Positions 11,927 to 22,860 of a DNA stretch of 64,000 nucleotides are shown here, one piece after another. The DNA comes from Linanthus parryae. Its lineage: Eukaryota > Streptophyta > Magnoliopsida > Ericales > Polemoniaceae. Positions within the stretch are counted from its first letter, which is position 1. Every line of letters starts with the position of its first letter. Both the position numbers and the translations under genes were made by a program. The notes beneath the pieces were generated by a model, which was given only the letters and a program-made list of their open reading frames with translations, made no database searches and had not been told where the DNA came from. The DNA is taken from the NCBI GenBank assembly GCA_023055425.1, contig JALGPY010000001.1, forward strand, positions 117,657,057 to 117,721,056, read 5' to 3'.

Positions 11927-12574
11927 TTAAGGTTCTTTCTCATTCTCTTGATCCCCTGCTTCTTCCTCACTTTCTTCACTGTTGCGTTGAAATTCTTGAG
12001 AGACCACATATATTTCCTCAATGAAGGAGCTGATCTTTTCAATAAAACTGTTGAATTGGATGGTAAGTCCTTTCAGGGCTTTCTTCCCATTCTTCAGCTT
12101 CTTCTTTACAGCTACCCTTTTCTGTTGAGGAGAGACAGTCTTGAGATGCTTCTTTCCTGATTTTGAAGCTTCTTGGGACGGATCTTTTCCAATTTTTCCT
12201 TTGTAGGGTATGGAAAACACACCATAGGATCCTGAAGTAGTGTCTGAGTCTGAATCTTGAATAAGGATTTCTTTTCCTTTTCCTTTAAACTCAGAAATTG
12301 TCTTCTTCTTGTCTATCTTAGGGCTTCCAAAATGGATACCCTTATGCTTTTCTTGTAAAGATGTCGTAGTTTGTTTCTTCTTAGATGGAGCTTGATCTTT
12401 TATCACCATCTTCTTGGGTGGTGAGGATTCTTCTTCTTCCAAAGTAAAGCTTTTTGAAACAGAGTCCTCACTGATCTCTTGAACCTCTTCCATTGCTGCT
12501 TTTCTTTTCTTCTCTGAGACATGTTTCGAACCTCCATCCATCTTGATCCTGTCTGAGGCTCTTCTTGTGCTCAT
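11927..12574 (-). CDS. Extra ORF between pol and 3' LTR of the Copia element, 215 aa Lys/Glu-rich protein
   Basis: The minus-strand ORF can be read open from 12664, but the better start is the ATG at 12574-12572 (MSTRRASDRIKMDGGSK). It is immediately preceded by the telo-box-like AAACCCTA and a CT-rich leader, which is typical of plant 5' UTRs. The product is intact, very rich in Lys, Ser and Glu, and has several basic clusters (for example KKRKAA near residue 22 and KKMVIKDQAPSKKKQ mid-protein) that could act as nuclear localisation signals. A helical region (LTIQFNSFIEKISSFIEEIY) near residues 170-190 is followed by an acidic tail. No membrane segment or signal peptide is seen from this start, so an envelope-like role is not supported. 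It is transcribed in the same sense as gag-pol. It has stayed open while the neighbouring pol has decayed. I do not recognise the family. Confidence 0.55.
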   Translation of the reverse strand: MSTRRASDRIKMDGGSKHVSEKKRKAAMEEVQEISEDSVSKSFTLEEEESSPPKKMVIKDQAPSKKKQTTTSLQEKHKGIHFGSPKIDKKKTISEFKGKGKEILIQDSDSDTTSGSYGVFSIPYKGKIGKDPSQEASKSGKKHLKTVSPQQKRVAVKKKLKNGKKALKGLTIQFNSFIEKISSFIEEIYVVSQEFQRNSEESEEEAGDQENEKEP

Positions 12575-13029
12575 TAGGGTTTGCGAGAAGAATAGAGAGA
12601 GGTGGAGTGATACGGAGTGAATGAGAAGAGAAGAGGATAAGTACTGAAAGAGTTTGAGTTTCAAAGAGAAACTAGTATCTCTCTGATTCTCAAAAGATTT
12701 GCAATGATCAGAGAGATTTCAAACCTTTTATGTCGTTGGAAAATAGAATATACTAATACTAGTTTTGGCTAAATCAAATTTTTGAAAATGGTAGGGGCTA
12801 TATTAGGCAAATATCTACAGAGATATCACCCAACATCGAATGATCCAAGAATATTGACTATCAGTGTAGCAGACTTATTTCAAGGCTTTGAAAAGGCTTT
12901 TAAGGTCTTGAAAAACGGTAACACTGCAACAAGTAAAAATCAAGACTTTGAACTGATTGTCAAGGCTTTGAAACTCAGTTCAAACCTTTGGAAACACATA
13001 CAGCTTACCTTTCTTACCTGATGCTCCCC

Positions 13030-14600
13030 CTAAACCAATGCATTTTTATTTAGCATTCCCAATTCCAGTCTTAGAACTGAGAACCTTTCATCTGCTAATG
13101 GTTTAGTGAAGATATCTGCAATTTGCATGTTAGTAGCAACAAATTCAAGAACAATATCACCTTTCTCAGCATGATCTCTAATGAAGTGGTGTCTGACATC
13201 AATGTGCTTGGTTCTTGAGTGTTGCACTGGAATCTTTGTAACTGAAATTGCACTAGTGTTGTCACACTTGATAGGTATGCCCCTGAAGTCAAATCCAAGG
13301 TCTCTTAGCTGTTGAGAATCCATAACACTTGTGAACAACATGCTCCTGCAGCTATATATTCGGCTTCAGCTGTTGATAGAGCAACTGAATTTTGTTTCTT
13401 GGAATGCCAACTGATTAATGATGATCCAATGAATTGGCAAGTTCCTGAAGTACTTTTTCTATCAACTTTGTAGCCTGCAAAGCTGAAAAACCATTTAAAG
13501 AGAAGTTAGAAAGTCTTGGATACCAAAGCCCTAAGTCTTTCGTACCATTGAGATATCTGAATATTCTCTTCACAACAGTCAAGTGTGATTCTTCTGGATC
13601 AGCTTGAAATCTAGCACACATACACACACTAAACATAATATATGGTATGATTGCTGTCAGATAGAGTAATGATCCAATCATACCTCTATACTCTTTTACA
13701 TTGACACTCTTACCAAATTCATCCTTGTTTAAGGATAGTGTAGAGCTCATAGGAGTCTTGGCTTCCTTACATTGAGCCATGCTATATTTATTTAGTAAGT
13801 CTCTTGTGTATTTGCTTTGATGCATAAAGATGCCCTTCTTCAATTGATGTATTTGAAGTCTAGGAAGAAGTTCAACTCTCCATCATGCTCATCTCAAATT
13901 CCCTGCTCATAAGACTTGAGAATTCTCTGCACAATTGATCATTAGTAGCTCCAAACAATATATCATCAACATATATCTGAGAGGTAATTCTTTATCACGA
14001 GTCTTAATGAAAAGAGTCTTGTCAACTAGTCCTCTTTTGAAATCATTTTCAAGTAAAAATTTTGACAATCTTTCATACCAAGCTCTTGGAGCTTGTTTCA
14101 AACCATGAAGAGCTTTGTCAAGTTTGTAAACATGATCTGGAAACTTGTCATTTTCAAAACCAGGTGGTTGTGCAACATAAACTTCTTCTTGAAAATAGCC
14201 AATAAGGAAAGCACACTTCACATCCATTTGAAACAGTTTCATGTTCTTGTAAGATGAAAATGCAAGCAAAATTCTAATTGCTTCTAACCTGGCAACTGGA
14301 GGAAAATTTTCCTCATAATCAATACCCTCTTCTTGATTGTAACCTTGAGCAACTAACCTTCCTTTTTTCTGATCACATTTCCACTTTCATCCAACTTGTT
14401 TCTGAATACCCATCTGGTACCAATGACAGACTGGTTTGAAGGTGCAGGAACTAGGTTCCAAACCTTATTCCTTTCAAACTCATTTAGTTCACTTTGCATA
14501 GCAATGATCCAGTCTGCTTCTTGTAAAGCTTCTTTCACATTTTTTGGTTCTACAATAGAAATAAAAGCATTAGAAGCACATAATTTCTTCAACTGTGATC
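13030..14600 (-). pseudogene. Copia reverse transcriptase-RNase H (SIRE-like element)
   Basis: Reading on the minus strand, 14592-14353 encodes the RT N-terminus (EADWIIAMQSELNEFERNKVW and GTRWVFRNK). The palm region 14269-13907 follows, with [20 protein letters not shown] and [15 protein letters not shown]. Where the catalytic YVDD should stand the frame is shifted and the motif is not readable intact. 13843-13415 gives the connection region (YRGMIGSLLYLTA), and 13341-13030 the end of RNase H (TKHIDVRHHFIRDH and IADIFTKPLA). The order is that of Copia pol. Several frameshifts and stops make it non-functional. Confidence 0.9.
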
Positions 14601-14959
14601 TAGTTTGTGTACCAATGGTTGGATCTGATATGATATTATCAGCTGGATGGGATGAGAAATATTTGAATCTCTTTCTTGAAGACCATGGTTTAGGTTCTCC
14701 ATAGATCTTCTCTGGTCTTGAAGTAGTGTCTTTGTCACTTGAATCCTTCAGATCATCTGTTTCAAGGCTTTGAGTTTTACTTTCAAGGCCTTGAGCACCA
14801 TTTTCAAGGTCTTGAAAATATCATATATTCTCTTCTGAGCCTTTATTGAATCCTAGTGGATTCTCAGTCTCTTCCTCTGATTCATGCTTGTTCAAATTCA
14901 AGTCTGCAAAACTTTCACTCAAAGAACCATCATAGCTTTCATCAAAAAATAACATGAAT

Positions 14960-15705
14960 GCTCTCTTCAACCAGTTAGGTTCTTTTATTGTAAAATCTAT
15001 AAGATTTGCTATTCAGAGAGTAACCAAGAAATATACCTTCATCACTTCTTGCATCAAACTTACCAAGATTGTCTTTTCCATTGTTATGGATAAAGCAAGT
15101 ACATCCAAAGGGTCTGAAGTAAGAAATGTTTGGCGTCCTCCCTTTGAATAGTTCATAGGGGGTCTTCTTCAGAATAGGTCTGGTCAAGCACTTGTTCAGA
15201 ATATAGTTTGCTGTATTCACAGCTTATGCCCAATAATGTTTTGGCAGCTTGTTCTCAAGAAGCATTTTTCTGGATATATCTTCAAGAGTCCTGTTCTTTC
15301 TTTCAACAACACCATTATGTTGAGGAGTTCTTGGAGCAGAGAAGTTGTGAGAAATACCATGCTTATCACAGAATAAATCAAATTCTAACTGATCAAGTTC
15401 TCTACCATGATCACTTCTGATTGAAGCTAAGGGGTAGGTTTTTCAAGTTTTGAAGTTCTCTGCAAAGCTTTAAAAATTCAGAGAGTGCTTCAGATTTTTC
15501 TTTGAGAAACATAACCCAAGTATATCTAGAAAAATCATCTACAACAACTAGCATATACCTTTTACCTTTTGGAGTGGGAGTCCTCATAGGACCACAGAGA
15601 TCCAGATGAAGTAATTCAATAGGTCTAGTTGTACTTACAAACTTCTTTGGCTCGAAGGAGCTTCTGGTCTGTTTGCCTTGTGCACAGGCTTTGCACATTT
15701 CATCT
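14960..15705 (-). pseudogene. Copia integrase (SIRE-like element)
   Basis: Minus-strand frames give the zinc-binding end CKACAQGKQTRSSF, the catalytic core start LLHLDLCGPM and VVDDFSRYTW (15640-15530). The second catalytic Asp region and the NGVVERKNRT-type Glu motif lie around 15430-15300 in a shifted frame. The C-terminal GKKR-type end, with KTPYELFKGRTP and FLGYS, follows at 15220-14975. Order and motifs match a DDE integrase that inserts the cDNA copy. A frameshift near 15411 and a stop near 15223 break it. Confidence 0.88.
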
Positions 15706-16205
15706 TCTTTGAACTTGATGGATGGAAATCCTCATACCAAGTCTTTGGAAATCAACTTGTTCAAAGTGTGCAAACTGATATGACAAAGTTTTCTGTGCCA
15801 AAGCTTTGAATCCTCTTTCAAGGCCTCGTTCACCTGCAACTTTGTTAGTCTGAAAAGTATAAACATTGTTTGATCTAGAGGTTGTGAGAATGCAATCTCC
15901 TGATGTCTCATTTTGCACCACACACTTATCTTTATCAAATATAACTTTGTTGTCATTATCACAAAGCTGAGATACACTAAGAAAAATAAAATTCAATCCT
16001 TCAACAAAATACACATCAGAAATGGAGTTTTCAGAATTTGTACCAACTTTTCCAATACCAAGGATATTGCATTTGCCTTTGTCACCAAGTGTTATTGAAC
16101 CTTCTGATTGCTCCTTCAATTATGAGAATAGAGATCTCTTTCTACTCATGTGTCTTGAGCAACCACTTTCCATGAACCACTTCTATTCTTTGACATTGGT
16201 GACAA
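15706..16205 (-). pseudogene. Copia protease and pre-integrase region (SIRE-like element)
   Basis: On the minus strand near 16185-16150 the protease active-site block reads ESGCSRHM, where Copia proteases normally have DSGCSRHM. The catalytic Asp therefore appears replaced by Glu, and a stop sits seven codons upstream of it. Downstream, LGDKGKCNILGIGKVG and the pre-integrase block LWHRKLCHIS (about 15795) are recognisable, the latter in a shifted frame (15977-15732). The product would be catalytically dead. Confidence 0.82.
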
Positions 16206-16309
16206 CCTGCAAACACCAATCACTTCCTTACCCAGCTGTTAGACCAAGTGTGGAATTTGGATTCATATTTAGGATCAACCATGTTAGATGGACTAACCCC
16301 TTTAGGAAC

Positions 16310-18060
16310 TCAAATCTGCTTAAGTTGTCCTTTGAGTTGAAAAGGAAAAGTGTTCCTCATAATGTGAGGGTATCTTCTTCTAAAAGGACAAGTCATCTTA
16401 ACATGACCAGTTTTGCAGTAGTAATGACATGTAGGAGAAGTTTTGTTTCCAGCTTTCACAAATCTGGTATTGTTTCTTCTTCGAAAGTTTGGATTGAATC
16501 CAATGCCAGCTTTGTGAACAGACTGTGAACTTCCTCCAAGAATCAAGTTCAACTTGTGTTCTGATCCAGCAAGCTTGACTTTGACCAATTCAGATTCTTG
16601 AAGTTTCTCAGTAAGAGTAATCTTTTGTTTCTCTAATTCATCAACATGATGTCTTAGATTAACAAGGATGTTACTCACTGAGGAGTTTTAAGTGACTACT
16701 TCATTGACTTGTGTTTTCAAGGCTTTGAAACTAGTTTTCAAGGCCTTAAATCACTATCAGTTTTCTTCTGAGAGATTTCAAGATTCTGATTTAGGCAAAC
16801 AAGTTGTAAGTTTTCTTCTTCTTGCTCATGAACTTTTTCTTTCAACAGTCTGATCTCTTTCAGATAATCTTCCTCATTTAAAAGCATTGTTCTGAGATAT
16901 TCTGAAAGAGCTTCTTTTGGTTTTGAAATTAGACAATTCACCATTACCTCAATGTTCTTTTCAGAACTTTCATCATACTTGGCCATGAAGCATAGATTGG
17001 CATGTTCTTCCTCAGATTCAGATTCACTAGAGATGTCTGAATCACTCCTTGAAGCTATCATGGCTTTCTTTCTTCTGTCATGACCTTTATTTTGAAAGCT
17101 CTTGCTTTTCTTGTGTGGACAAGCTCTTATCAAGTGTCCTGCATCACCACATTCAAATCAGTTCATCACTTTTGATTTGTTTTGTGATGAGGACTTACCT
17201 TTGTAGTCCTTGCTGCTGGATGATCTATGTCTTTCTCTGTTGAAGTCTTTGTTTCCAAAGTTTTTCTTCATTTTGAGAATCCTTTTTAAGGCTTTGGAAA
17301 TTAAGGCAATTGGATCTTCATCATAACCATCCCCAGTTTCAAGGCTTTGTGTTCTCTCATTCTCTTTGGCTTTGAGGGCTAAGTTCTTGACACCATCTGG
17401 GAGTTCTCCATCAACTTCATTCATAGATATCTCATGTGTGAGGAGCTTCCCTTGTAGGTCATCAAGAAGATTCTGAGCTTCTTCAATGGCTGTGGTCTTT
17501 GGTTCCCATTTTGCTTTTGGAAGACTTCTGAGAATCTTCCTCACCTTTTCTTCATTGGAAAAATGTTTTCTCAGTGAGTCAAGGTTGTTAACATTATCAG
17601 TGAATCTCTTGAACACGTCTCTGATGGACTCATCTGCATTCATCTTGAACATCTCATATTGTCTGAGATAAATGTTGATCTTGGTTTGCTTGACTTGACT
17701 GGTTCCTTTAAAGGTAACCACAATTTTATCCCAGATTTCTTTAGTAGTTGTGCATCCAGAGATCCTGTTGAATTCATCTGTACTTAAAGCACAATACAAA
17801 ATTTTAATAGCCTTTTAGTTCTTAGAAAATTTCTCTAATTCAGAAGAGGAGAGTGAGTCTTCTGTTTTGGGAGTTTTGATCCCATCTTTCTCTGTGTAGA
17901 AAGTATGAGGTCCTTTTTGAATAATGGTCCAAAGTTCTAGATCTTGATCAATAATGAACATTTTCATAAGAGCTTTCCAGTGAGCAAAATTTTCTCCACA
18001 GAATAGGGGAGGTCTGTTAGCAGCTCTTCCATGTGAGAAACCACCGTCACCTGCAGTACT
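16310..18060 (-). pseudogene. Copia gag with two damaged zinc knuckles (SIRE-like element)
   Basis: The start is ATG at 18063-18061 (MSTAGDGGFSHGRAANRPPLF), with the UBN2/DUF4219-type capsid start (FCGENFAHWKALMKMFI). It is interrupted by a stop at 17815, then runs openly from 17799 to 17158 (capsid, RFTDNVNNLDSLRKHFSNEE). The first knuckle should be CX2CX4HX4C; its first Cys codon is a TGA at 17160-17158, followed by FECGDAGHLIRAC. A coiled-coil spacer (17133-16738) is followed by a second knuckle region reading CHYYCKTGHVKMTC (about 16435-16395), where Tyr replaces the expected second Cys. The Gag identity is firm; the gene is broken. Confidence 0.88.
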
Positions 18061-18099
18061 CATGATCACCAGATGGTTAAATCTTATACAATGATACAA

Positions 18100-18111
18100 G
18101 CTCTGATACCA
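18100..18111 (-). other. Primer binding site, tRNA-iMet type
   Basis: The minus strand reads TGGTATCAGAGC, the canonical match to initiator methionine tRNA used by most plant LTR elements. It lies two bases from the inner end of the 5' LTR at 18114. Confidence 0.93.
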
Positions 18112-18113
18112 AT

Positions 18114-19385
18114 TGAAAGTGTGAGTATGCAGATGTATAAGCAGCTAAGAAACTCTAGAGAGGGGGGTGAATTGAGTATGCCAACATTTTGCAAAAATTG
18201 CTAGGAAGATGAAAACTTGTGCAAACAATGAAGTTCAAGGCCTTGAAAGCTAGTTCAAGCCTATGAAGAAGATGCAAAAAGTATAGAGCAAGTATGCCTT
18301 TTTCAAGGCCTTAAAACAAGTTCAAAGCCTTGAAAAATAAACTGTTTTTGAGTGCTGCAAAAGCTGTGAAAGTAAATGAACTGAAAATGCATAGGACTAG
18401 TGATTTATAGAGTTCAGTCCACTTGGACCTCCGTCTCTACCTCAAGGATTAAATCCCTGCAGGATTTTCAACTCAAGCCCAGAGAGTTTCCTTACTCTGT
18501 TACAGCTTGTGGTTTTCCCTAACCTGTCTAGTATCTGCTCTAGCTAACTAATTAACTAAGAATTCTCTATTGTTCACTTTGAACAATCCTTGAGAATAGA
18601 TGTAGAAATAATACAGAAATGATCCACCAGTATAGCTCTATAAAGAAGAACACTAAGAGTAGAAAACTGCAGTGAAATGCAGTGAACTTCTGTGAATGGA
18701 TTGGAAGAATGATGAACTTCTTTGATGCTTGTCAATCCAGAATTCTTTCTCTGTTTTTGCCCATTGAGAATTTTATGTTGTTGCTTCGGATTTGAGCTCT
18801 ATTTAAACTTCAAATAGTTCTGCAAATCTCCCCAGATTTTCAGCAACAAACTTCCTATTTTGTAGGAAACAGAGTTTGACAGCTTTGAAATCTTCTTCAA
18901 CGGTTGGATGATCAATATCTTCAGAGATCTTGTTTTAATCTTTCATTTAAACACCATGAGAAGTTGTCATACTCGTCTGATTGATCACAGGATCAAAGTG
19001 TCCAACTATTTCCAAATCTGCAACAATTCATTTTAGGAAACAATCCTACAAAACTTAGAAACAAAATTTCCTGCATTATCAAGGTCAAACAAATGATGTC
19101 TTATGATCAAAACATGTTAGAACAATTTGTCTTTCATCATCTAATAACAGAGAATCAAACATATGGAAGAGAGAGAGAGTAAATCAACCCAGAGAGTTTG
19201 CAGAAAACTCCCCCTGAGAGTGTGCATACAGGTTCAAGCAGTTTCAAGATTTTGAATCTAGTTTCAAGGCTATGAAAATAGCTAAAATATTTTCAAGCCT
19301 CTGAGACTGATTCAAGGCTTTGAAAGCTGGTTCAAGGCCTTGAAATAGCCAAGCTATTTCAAATCTTGCACAACCTGATCTTTCA
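18114..19385 (-). repeat. 5' LTR of the SIRE-like Copia element
   Basis: This 1272-bp repeat is the partner of 10292-11620. It starts TGAAAG next to the PBS and ends CTTTCA next to the TSD copy AGATG. Many substitutions and several indels separate the two LTRs, consistent with an old insertion. It has copies and near copies of the CAAGGCCTTG palindrome. Confidence 0.93.
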
Positions 19386-19390
19386 AGATG

Positions 19391-21736
19391 GATGAATGTG
19401 AATGTTGGACTCTTTAACGATCTGCATGTTTACCTTTCACCAAAAAGGACCAATGTGAAGAGACACATGCAAAGAGGATAATTTTGATATATAGACCTCA
19501 ATACTTGAGTCCAGCCAGAGTAAGCCTCGTGTGAGAAAATTGATAAAGACGATGAGCCGAGAGATGTGGACTTGCAAATGGTCTAGTTTGAGGAAGAGTG
19601 GAAACACGCGATAGCAATGGAAGAGAACTTTAGGGTGACCATGGTAGTAGCAAGGAGCGGAGCAGCAGTGAAAGTAGCAATACACGGTGAAGCGCGCAAT
19701 ATCAGCAAGAGAAGAACAAGTTGTAGTAGGAAAGAAGAAGCGACAGAACATCAAGGCAAGATGAGCCGGCATTAGTGATTAGGCGCTAATTCCGCTCACA
19801 AATAAAGGTTCATACTAATTTACAAGGCCTTTCGTTGACCTGGGGTTATACGCAAATTGCTAAAGATTATTTTCATTATGTGTCTTTTTATGTTCTGCAT
19901 TTAGGCTGAGAGTTTTTCCAAATTACTAGATTGCTTTTTATTATAATTGAGTATTACTCATTGTAGTGCTACACGAAGGATTGCTTCACAGTTTATTCCA
20001 TTACGATCTTCTCTCTCAAATTCGCTTACAGCTTCCACATTGCTTTTTTTTTTGAAAAATCGGAGTTTCCTTCTATTAAATCTCATTTTTGTCCCTAACA
20101 GACTTCTCCGATTAGCGGTATCAAAGATTCTAGAAGGTTTCAGTGTGAGATCCAGTTGAAGGAATTATAATATTAAACTCGATCTTACATAGAAGAAAGA
20201 AGAATTGAATCACAACAATAGCTCAAAGAGATATGATAATTTGTAAACTGGCAGTTGATATGCATTACTGACACTTAGTATATTTTAGTACACTCAGATT
20301 ATTGTTTCACCACAACAACTTCAAATGCAATTAAAGGCTTGATACATGTTGTCAGAAAACTCAAAATATAATCTTGTAGTATTAAGATTAGAGAGTAAGT
20401 AGGTTCAAGTTATAGGTCATTCCATACAGAAATTAGTGAGATATAAGAGATGAAAATAGGTTAAAAATCACAGAGCATTGCACTATCATTATTCATGTCA
20501 TTTTTCATAATCATTGACAAAAAATTAAGGGGGTTTACCAACTGATTCAAGGGAAGCAATCAACATGAAAGTTGTAGTACAATGTCTAGAGAGTACACAG
20601 AATCAAGAACATCTCGAACCTTCAAGTATTGATCAAGTTGTAGGCTCTTGAACAAGGCAATTAAGTGATTTTGGGAAAATTCAGGGTTGATGATCAAGGA
20701 TCAAAATACAATGTTCTTTAGAAAGAATAAGCAAGTGTTGAAGAGTTTAATTTTTCACATGGAATAATCCTTAACAACAGGCTTGCAAATGACTTAATCG
20801 GTTGAAATAGTCATATCGAGCTCATTTCTATATCTAAACGTATAATGTCTTTTTTAAGGAAATGTAGAATATGTTTAGTAAGCCTAGAAGCTCTCTTTAA
20901 TTATAAATTGTTGATTCATACCACGTAGAACATGTTCATATTAACCCAAATATAATCCATGAAACTATCGTATGATCGAACTAGACACTTTTGTGTAAGC
21001 TATGATTATCTTGTCGGGTCGCATGTCTTATTATAAACCATCTTAATCCTTTTGGTCTCATAGTTTAGAGAGAAAAGCCAAGGACGGTGCAACAAGTTGC
21101 ACCATAACCCAAAGGAGAACCAGATTAGTTAATATTATTATGATCCATATCAAATCAAAGTTGACACGGATTTGGCCTAATTGGCCACTTTCGTATATTA
21201 AAATCGCTAAACAGACTAGCTAATCCGTATCTGAATATTTAATCACCATATGAACAGTTTTTTTAGGGACCAATTGGTTAGTTCATTGTCTTTGTAAAGT
21301 ATGATGCAACTATGCATTACTCATTCTTAATAGGATTTTCACATGATCATCGTGCTAATTAACCTCTGATTTAATATGATTCATCTCCTCCTCCTTGTAT
21401 TAAACTCATTTTTTTGAATATGTGATATGTTCATGAACTGAATAACTTTGCTACTTATGGGTAGTATATATGTTGCTAGCAAGTAGTAACTTGGACGGTT
21501 GATGCTAAACAAACAAAAATGAAAATGCTTACTTTAGTTTTGAATATACACATCATATTATCATGCTAGTGGTACAGGGGTTCATTAATTTGTCAAGAAA
21601 CTGAGAGAAAGTGAAGGGAAAAGAAGATGCCAATTGTTGTATTTTTTTTCATGTGTGTTTAGTTGTCGGAGGAAAATCGTTGTAAATTTATATTATTCAA
21701 TTTTCGGATTACTACATTTAGTTCAATTGAAAGGTA
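19391..21736. other. AT-rich intergenic DNA
   Basis: This is the right side of the DNA that received the Copia insertion. I see no domain-bearing ORF, tRNA, LTR pair or TIR here. Short open frames at 19437-19772 (-) and 19947-20159 (+) have no recognisable features and are not annotated as genes. Confidence 0.5.
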
Positions 21737-22860
21737 AGTGTTAAGGACTATAGTAGTATGATAGCATTACTTAGAGGGTCAGAATGTAACAATGCAAGAG
21801 CTGTCAGTGAGGTTTCTGTGTCTCCTCTCTGCCCTACAATTCTGTTATAGGGCGTGAGGGCAAGAGGTTTGATTCATAATTCCTTCAAATTAAATAAAAA
21901 AACATATTTTTTCTATGAAGGATTTGGGGAGCTTGAATTACTTTCTTGGTATTGAAATAGCTGAGGCACTAAATCGCAACTATTTGTTGCACAAACATAA
22001 TTATGCACAAGAACTGTTAAAGAAATATGCATAAGTATGCACAAGATCGGAGTGTAAGCCATGTCCTACTCCAGTAACTCTAACTTTGAAGAAGGCGCGC
22101 AGAAGACACAAGTCCATTCAGTGATCCAGTTCTATATAAGAGTTTTGTTGGGGCCATGTAGTATCTAACTGTGACAAGACCAGATTTGCAACATGCATTT
22201 AACACTGTGTGTCAACATTTTTATAATCCCAGTGTGTATCATTACCAAGCAGTAAAAAGCATCATGAGATATATCAGAGGTACCTCATCTCAAGGTCTTT
22301 ATTTCGCTACTCGTTCTTTTCCTTTCCAGAGCTTTGTAGATGCTGACTGGGCTGGTGACCTACTCACTAGAAGGTCTACTACCGGTTATGGTGTCTTTCT
22401 GGTAATATTTGATTTTCTGGTCATCAAAGAAACATGTGACTATTTCTAGGAGCTCAACAGAAGCAGAGTACAAAGCTTTTGTCCAACCACTGCAGAGATA
22501 AAATGTTTGTGCTATCTTCTTACAGATGACAGTCCTTGTTGCAAGAACACCTATAGTTTGGTGTGACAATCTATCAGCTCTTTACTAAACTCTTGTCAGT
22601 ACATCAGTTTCACTATTTGAATAAAAAGTTGGACATGAGTTCTCTTGGTAGTTCAAATCTTCCTGCAAAAGATGTAGAAATTTTGTGTTGCAAAAAGAGG
22701 TCGCATTTCGAGGGAATGTTAAGGACTAAAGTAGTATGATGGCATTATTTAGAGGGTCAGAATGTAATATACCAAATGTAGTTATATTAATGCCAACTGA
22801 AACTACCATTCAATTAATGAGAAGATTATCTTTGTCTAAACAGTCTTTTAGTAAGAAATA
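21737..22860 (+). mobile_element. Internally deleted Copia remnant with matching LTR starts
   Basis: A sequence starting TGTTAAGGACTATAGTAG at 21737 recurs at 22717 as TGTTAAGGACTAAAGTAG, with about 50 bp of close similarity. These look like the start of the 5' and 3' LTRs. Between them lies only the C-terminal part of Copia pol. Beyond about 50 bp the two repeats no longer match, so one or both LTRs are truncated or rearranged. The right end (about 22860) is approximate. Gag, protease, integrase and most of RT are missing. Confidence 0.7.
21915..22710 (+). pseudogene. Copia RT C-terminus and RNase H fragment
   Basis: From 21917 the + strand encodes MKDLGSLNYFLGIEI and YAQELLKKYA, the conserved RT C-terminal block. 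After a stop and frameshift it continues (22171-22449) with TRPDLQHAFNTVCQHF and FVDADWAGD, the RNase H start, and then SSRSSTEAEYKAF. Stops within the last part show it is dead. The fragment ends just before the repeated LTR start at 22717. Confidence 0.85.

Larger units (their letters stand above)
10292..19385 (-). mobile_element. Complete Ty1/Copia retrotransposon, SIRE-like, 9.1 kb
   Basis: Two long direct repeats (10292-11620 and 18114-19385) bound a minus-strand internal region with gag, protease, integrase, reverse transcriptase and RNase H in Copia order, then an extra ORF. Each repeat begins TGAAAG and ends CTTTCA on the + strand. The element is flanked by a perfect 5-bp duplication, AGATG at 10287-10291 and 19386-19390. 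A tRNA-iMet-type PBS lies next to the 5' LTR and a PPT next to the 3' LTR. Long LTRs, total size and an extra 3' ORF suggest the SIRE/Maximus lineage (inference). Stops in every gene and LTR indels show it is old and inactive. Confidence 0.95.

Noticed and set aside
11927..12664. Envelope-like protein of SIRE elements
   Set aside because: The hydrophobic N-terminus exists only if translation starts at the non-ATG-supported upstream end. From the ATG at 12574 there is no signal peptide or membrane span.
19437..19772. 111-aa minus-strand open frame
   Set aside because: No domain, no ATG-context or splice evidence, and AT-rich neighbourhood; likely chance.
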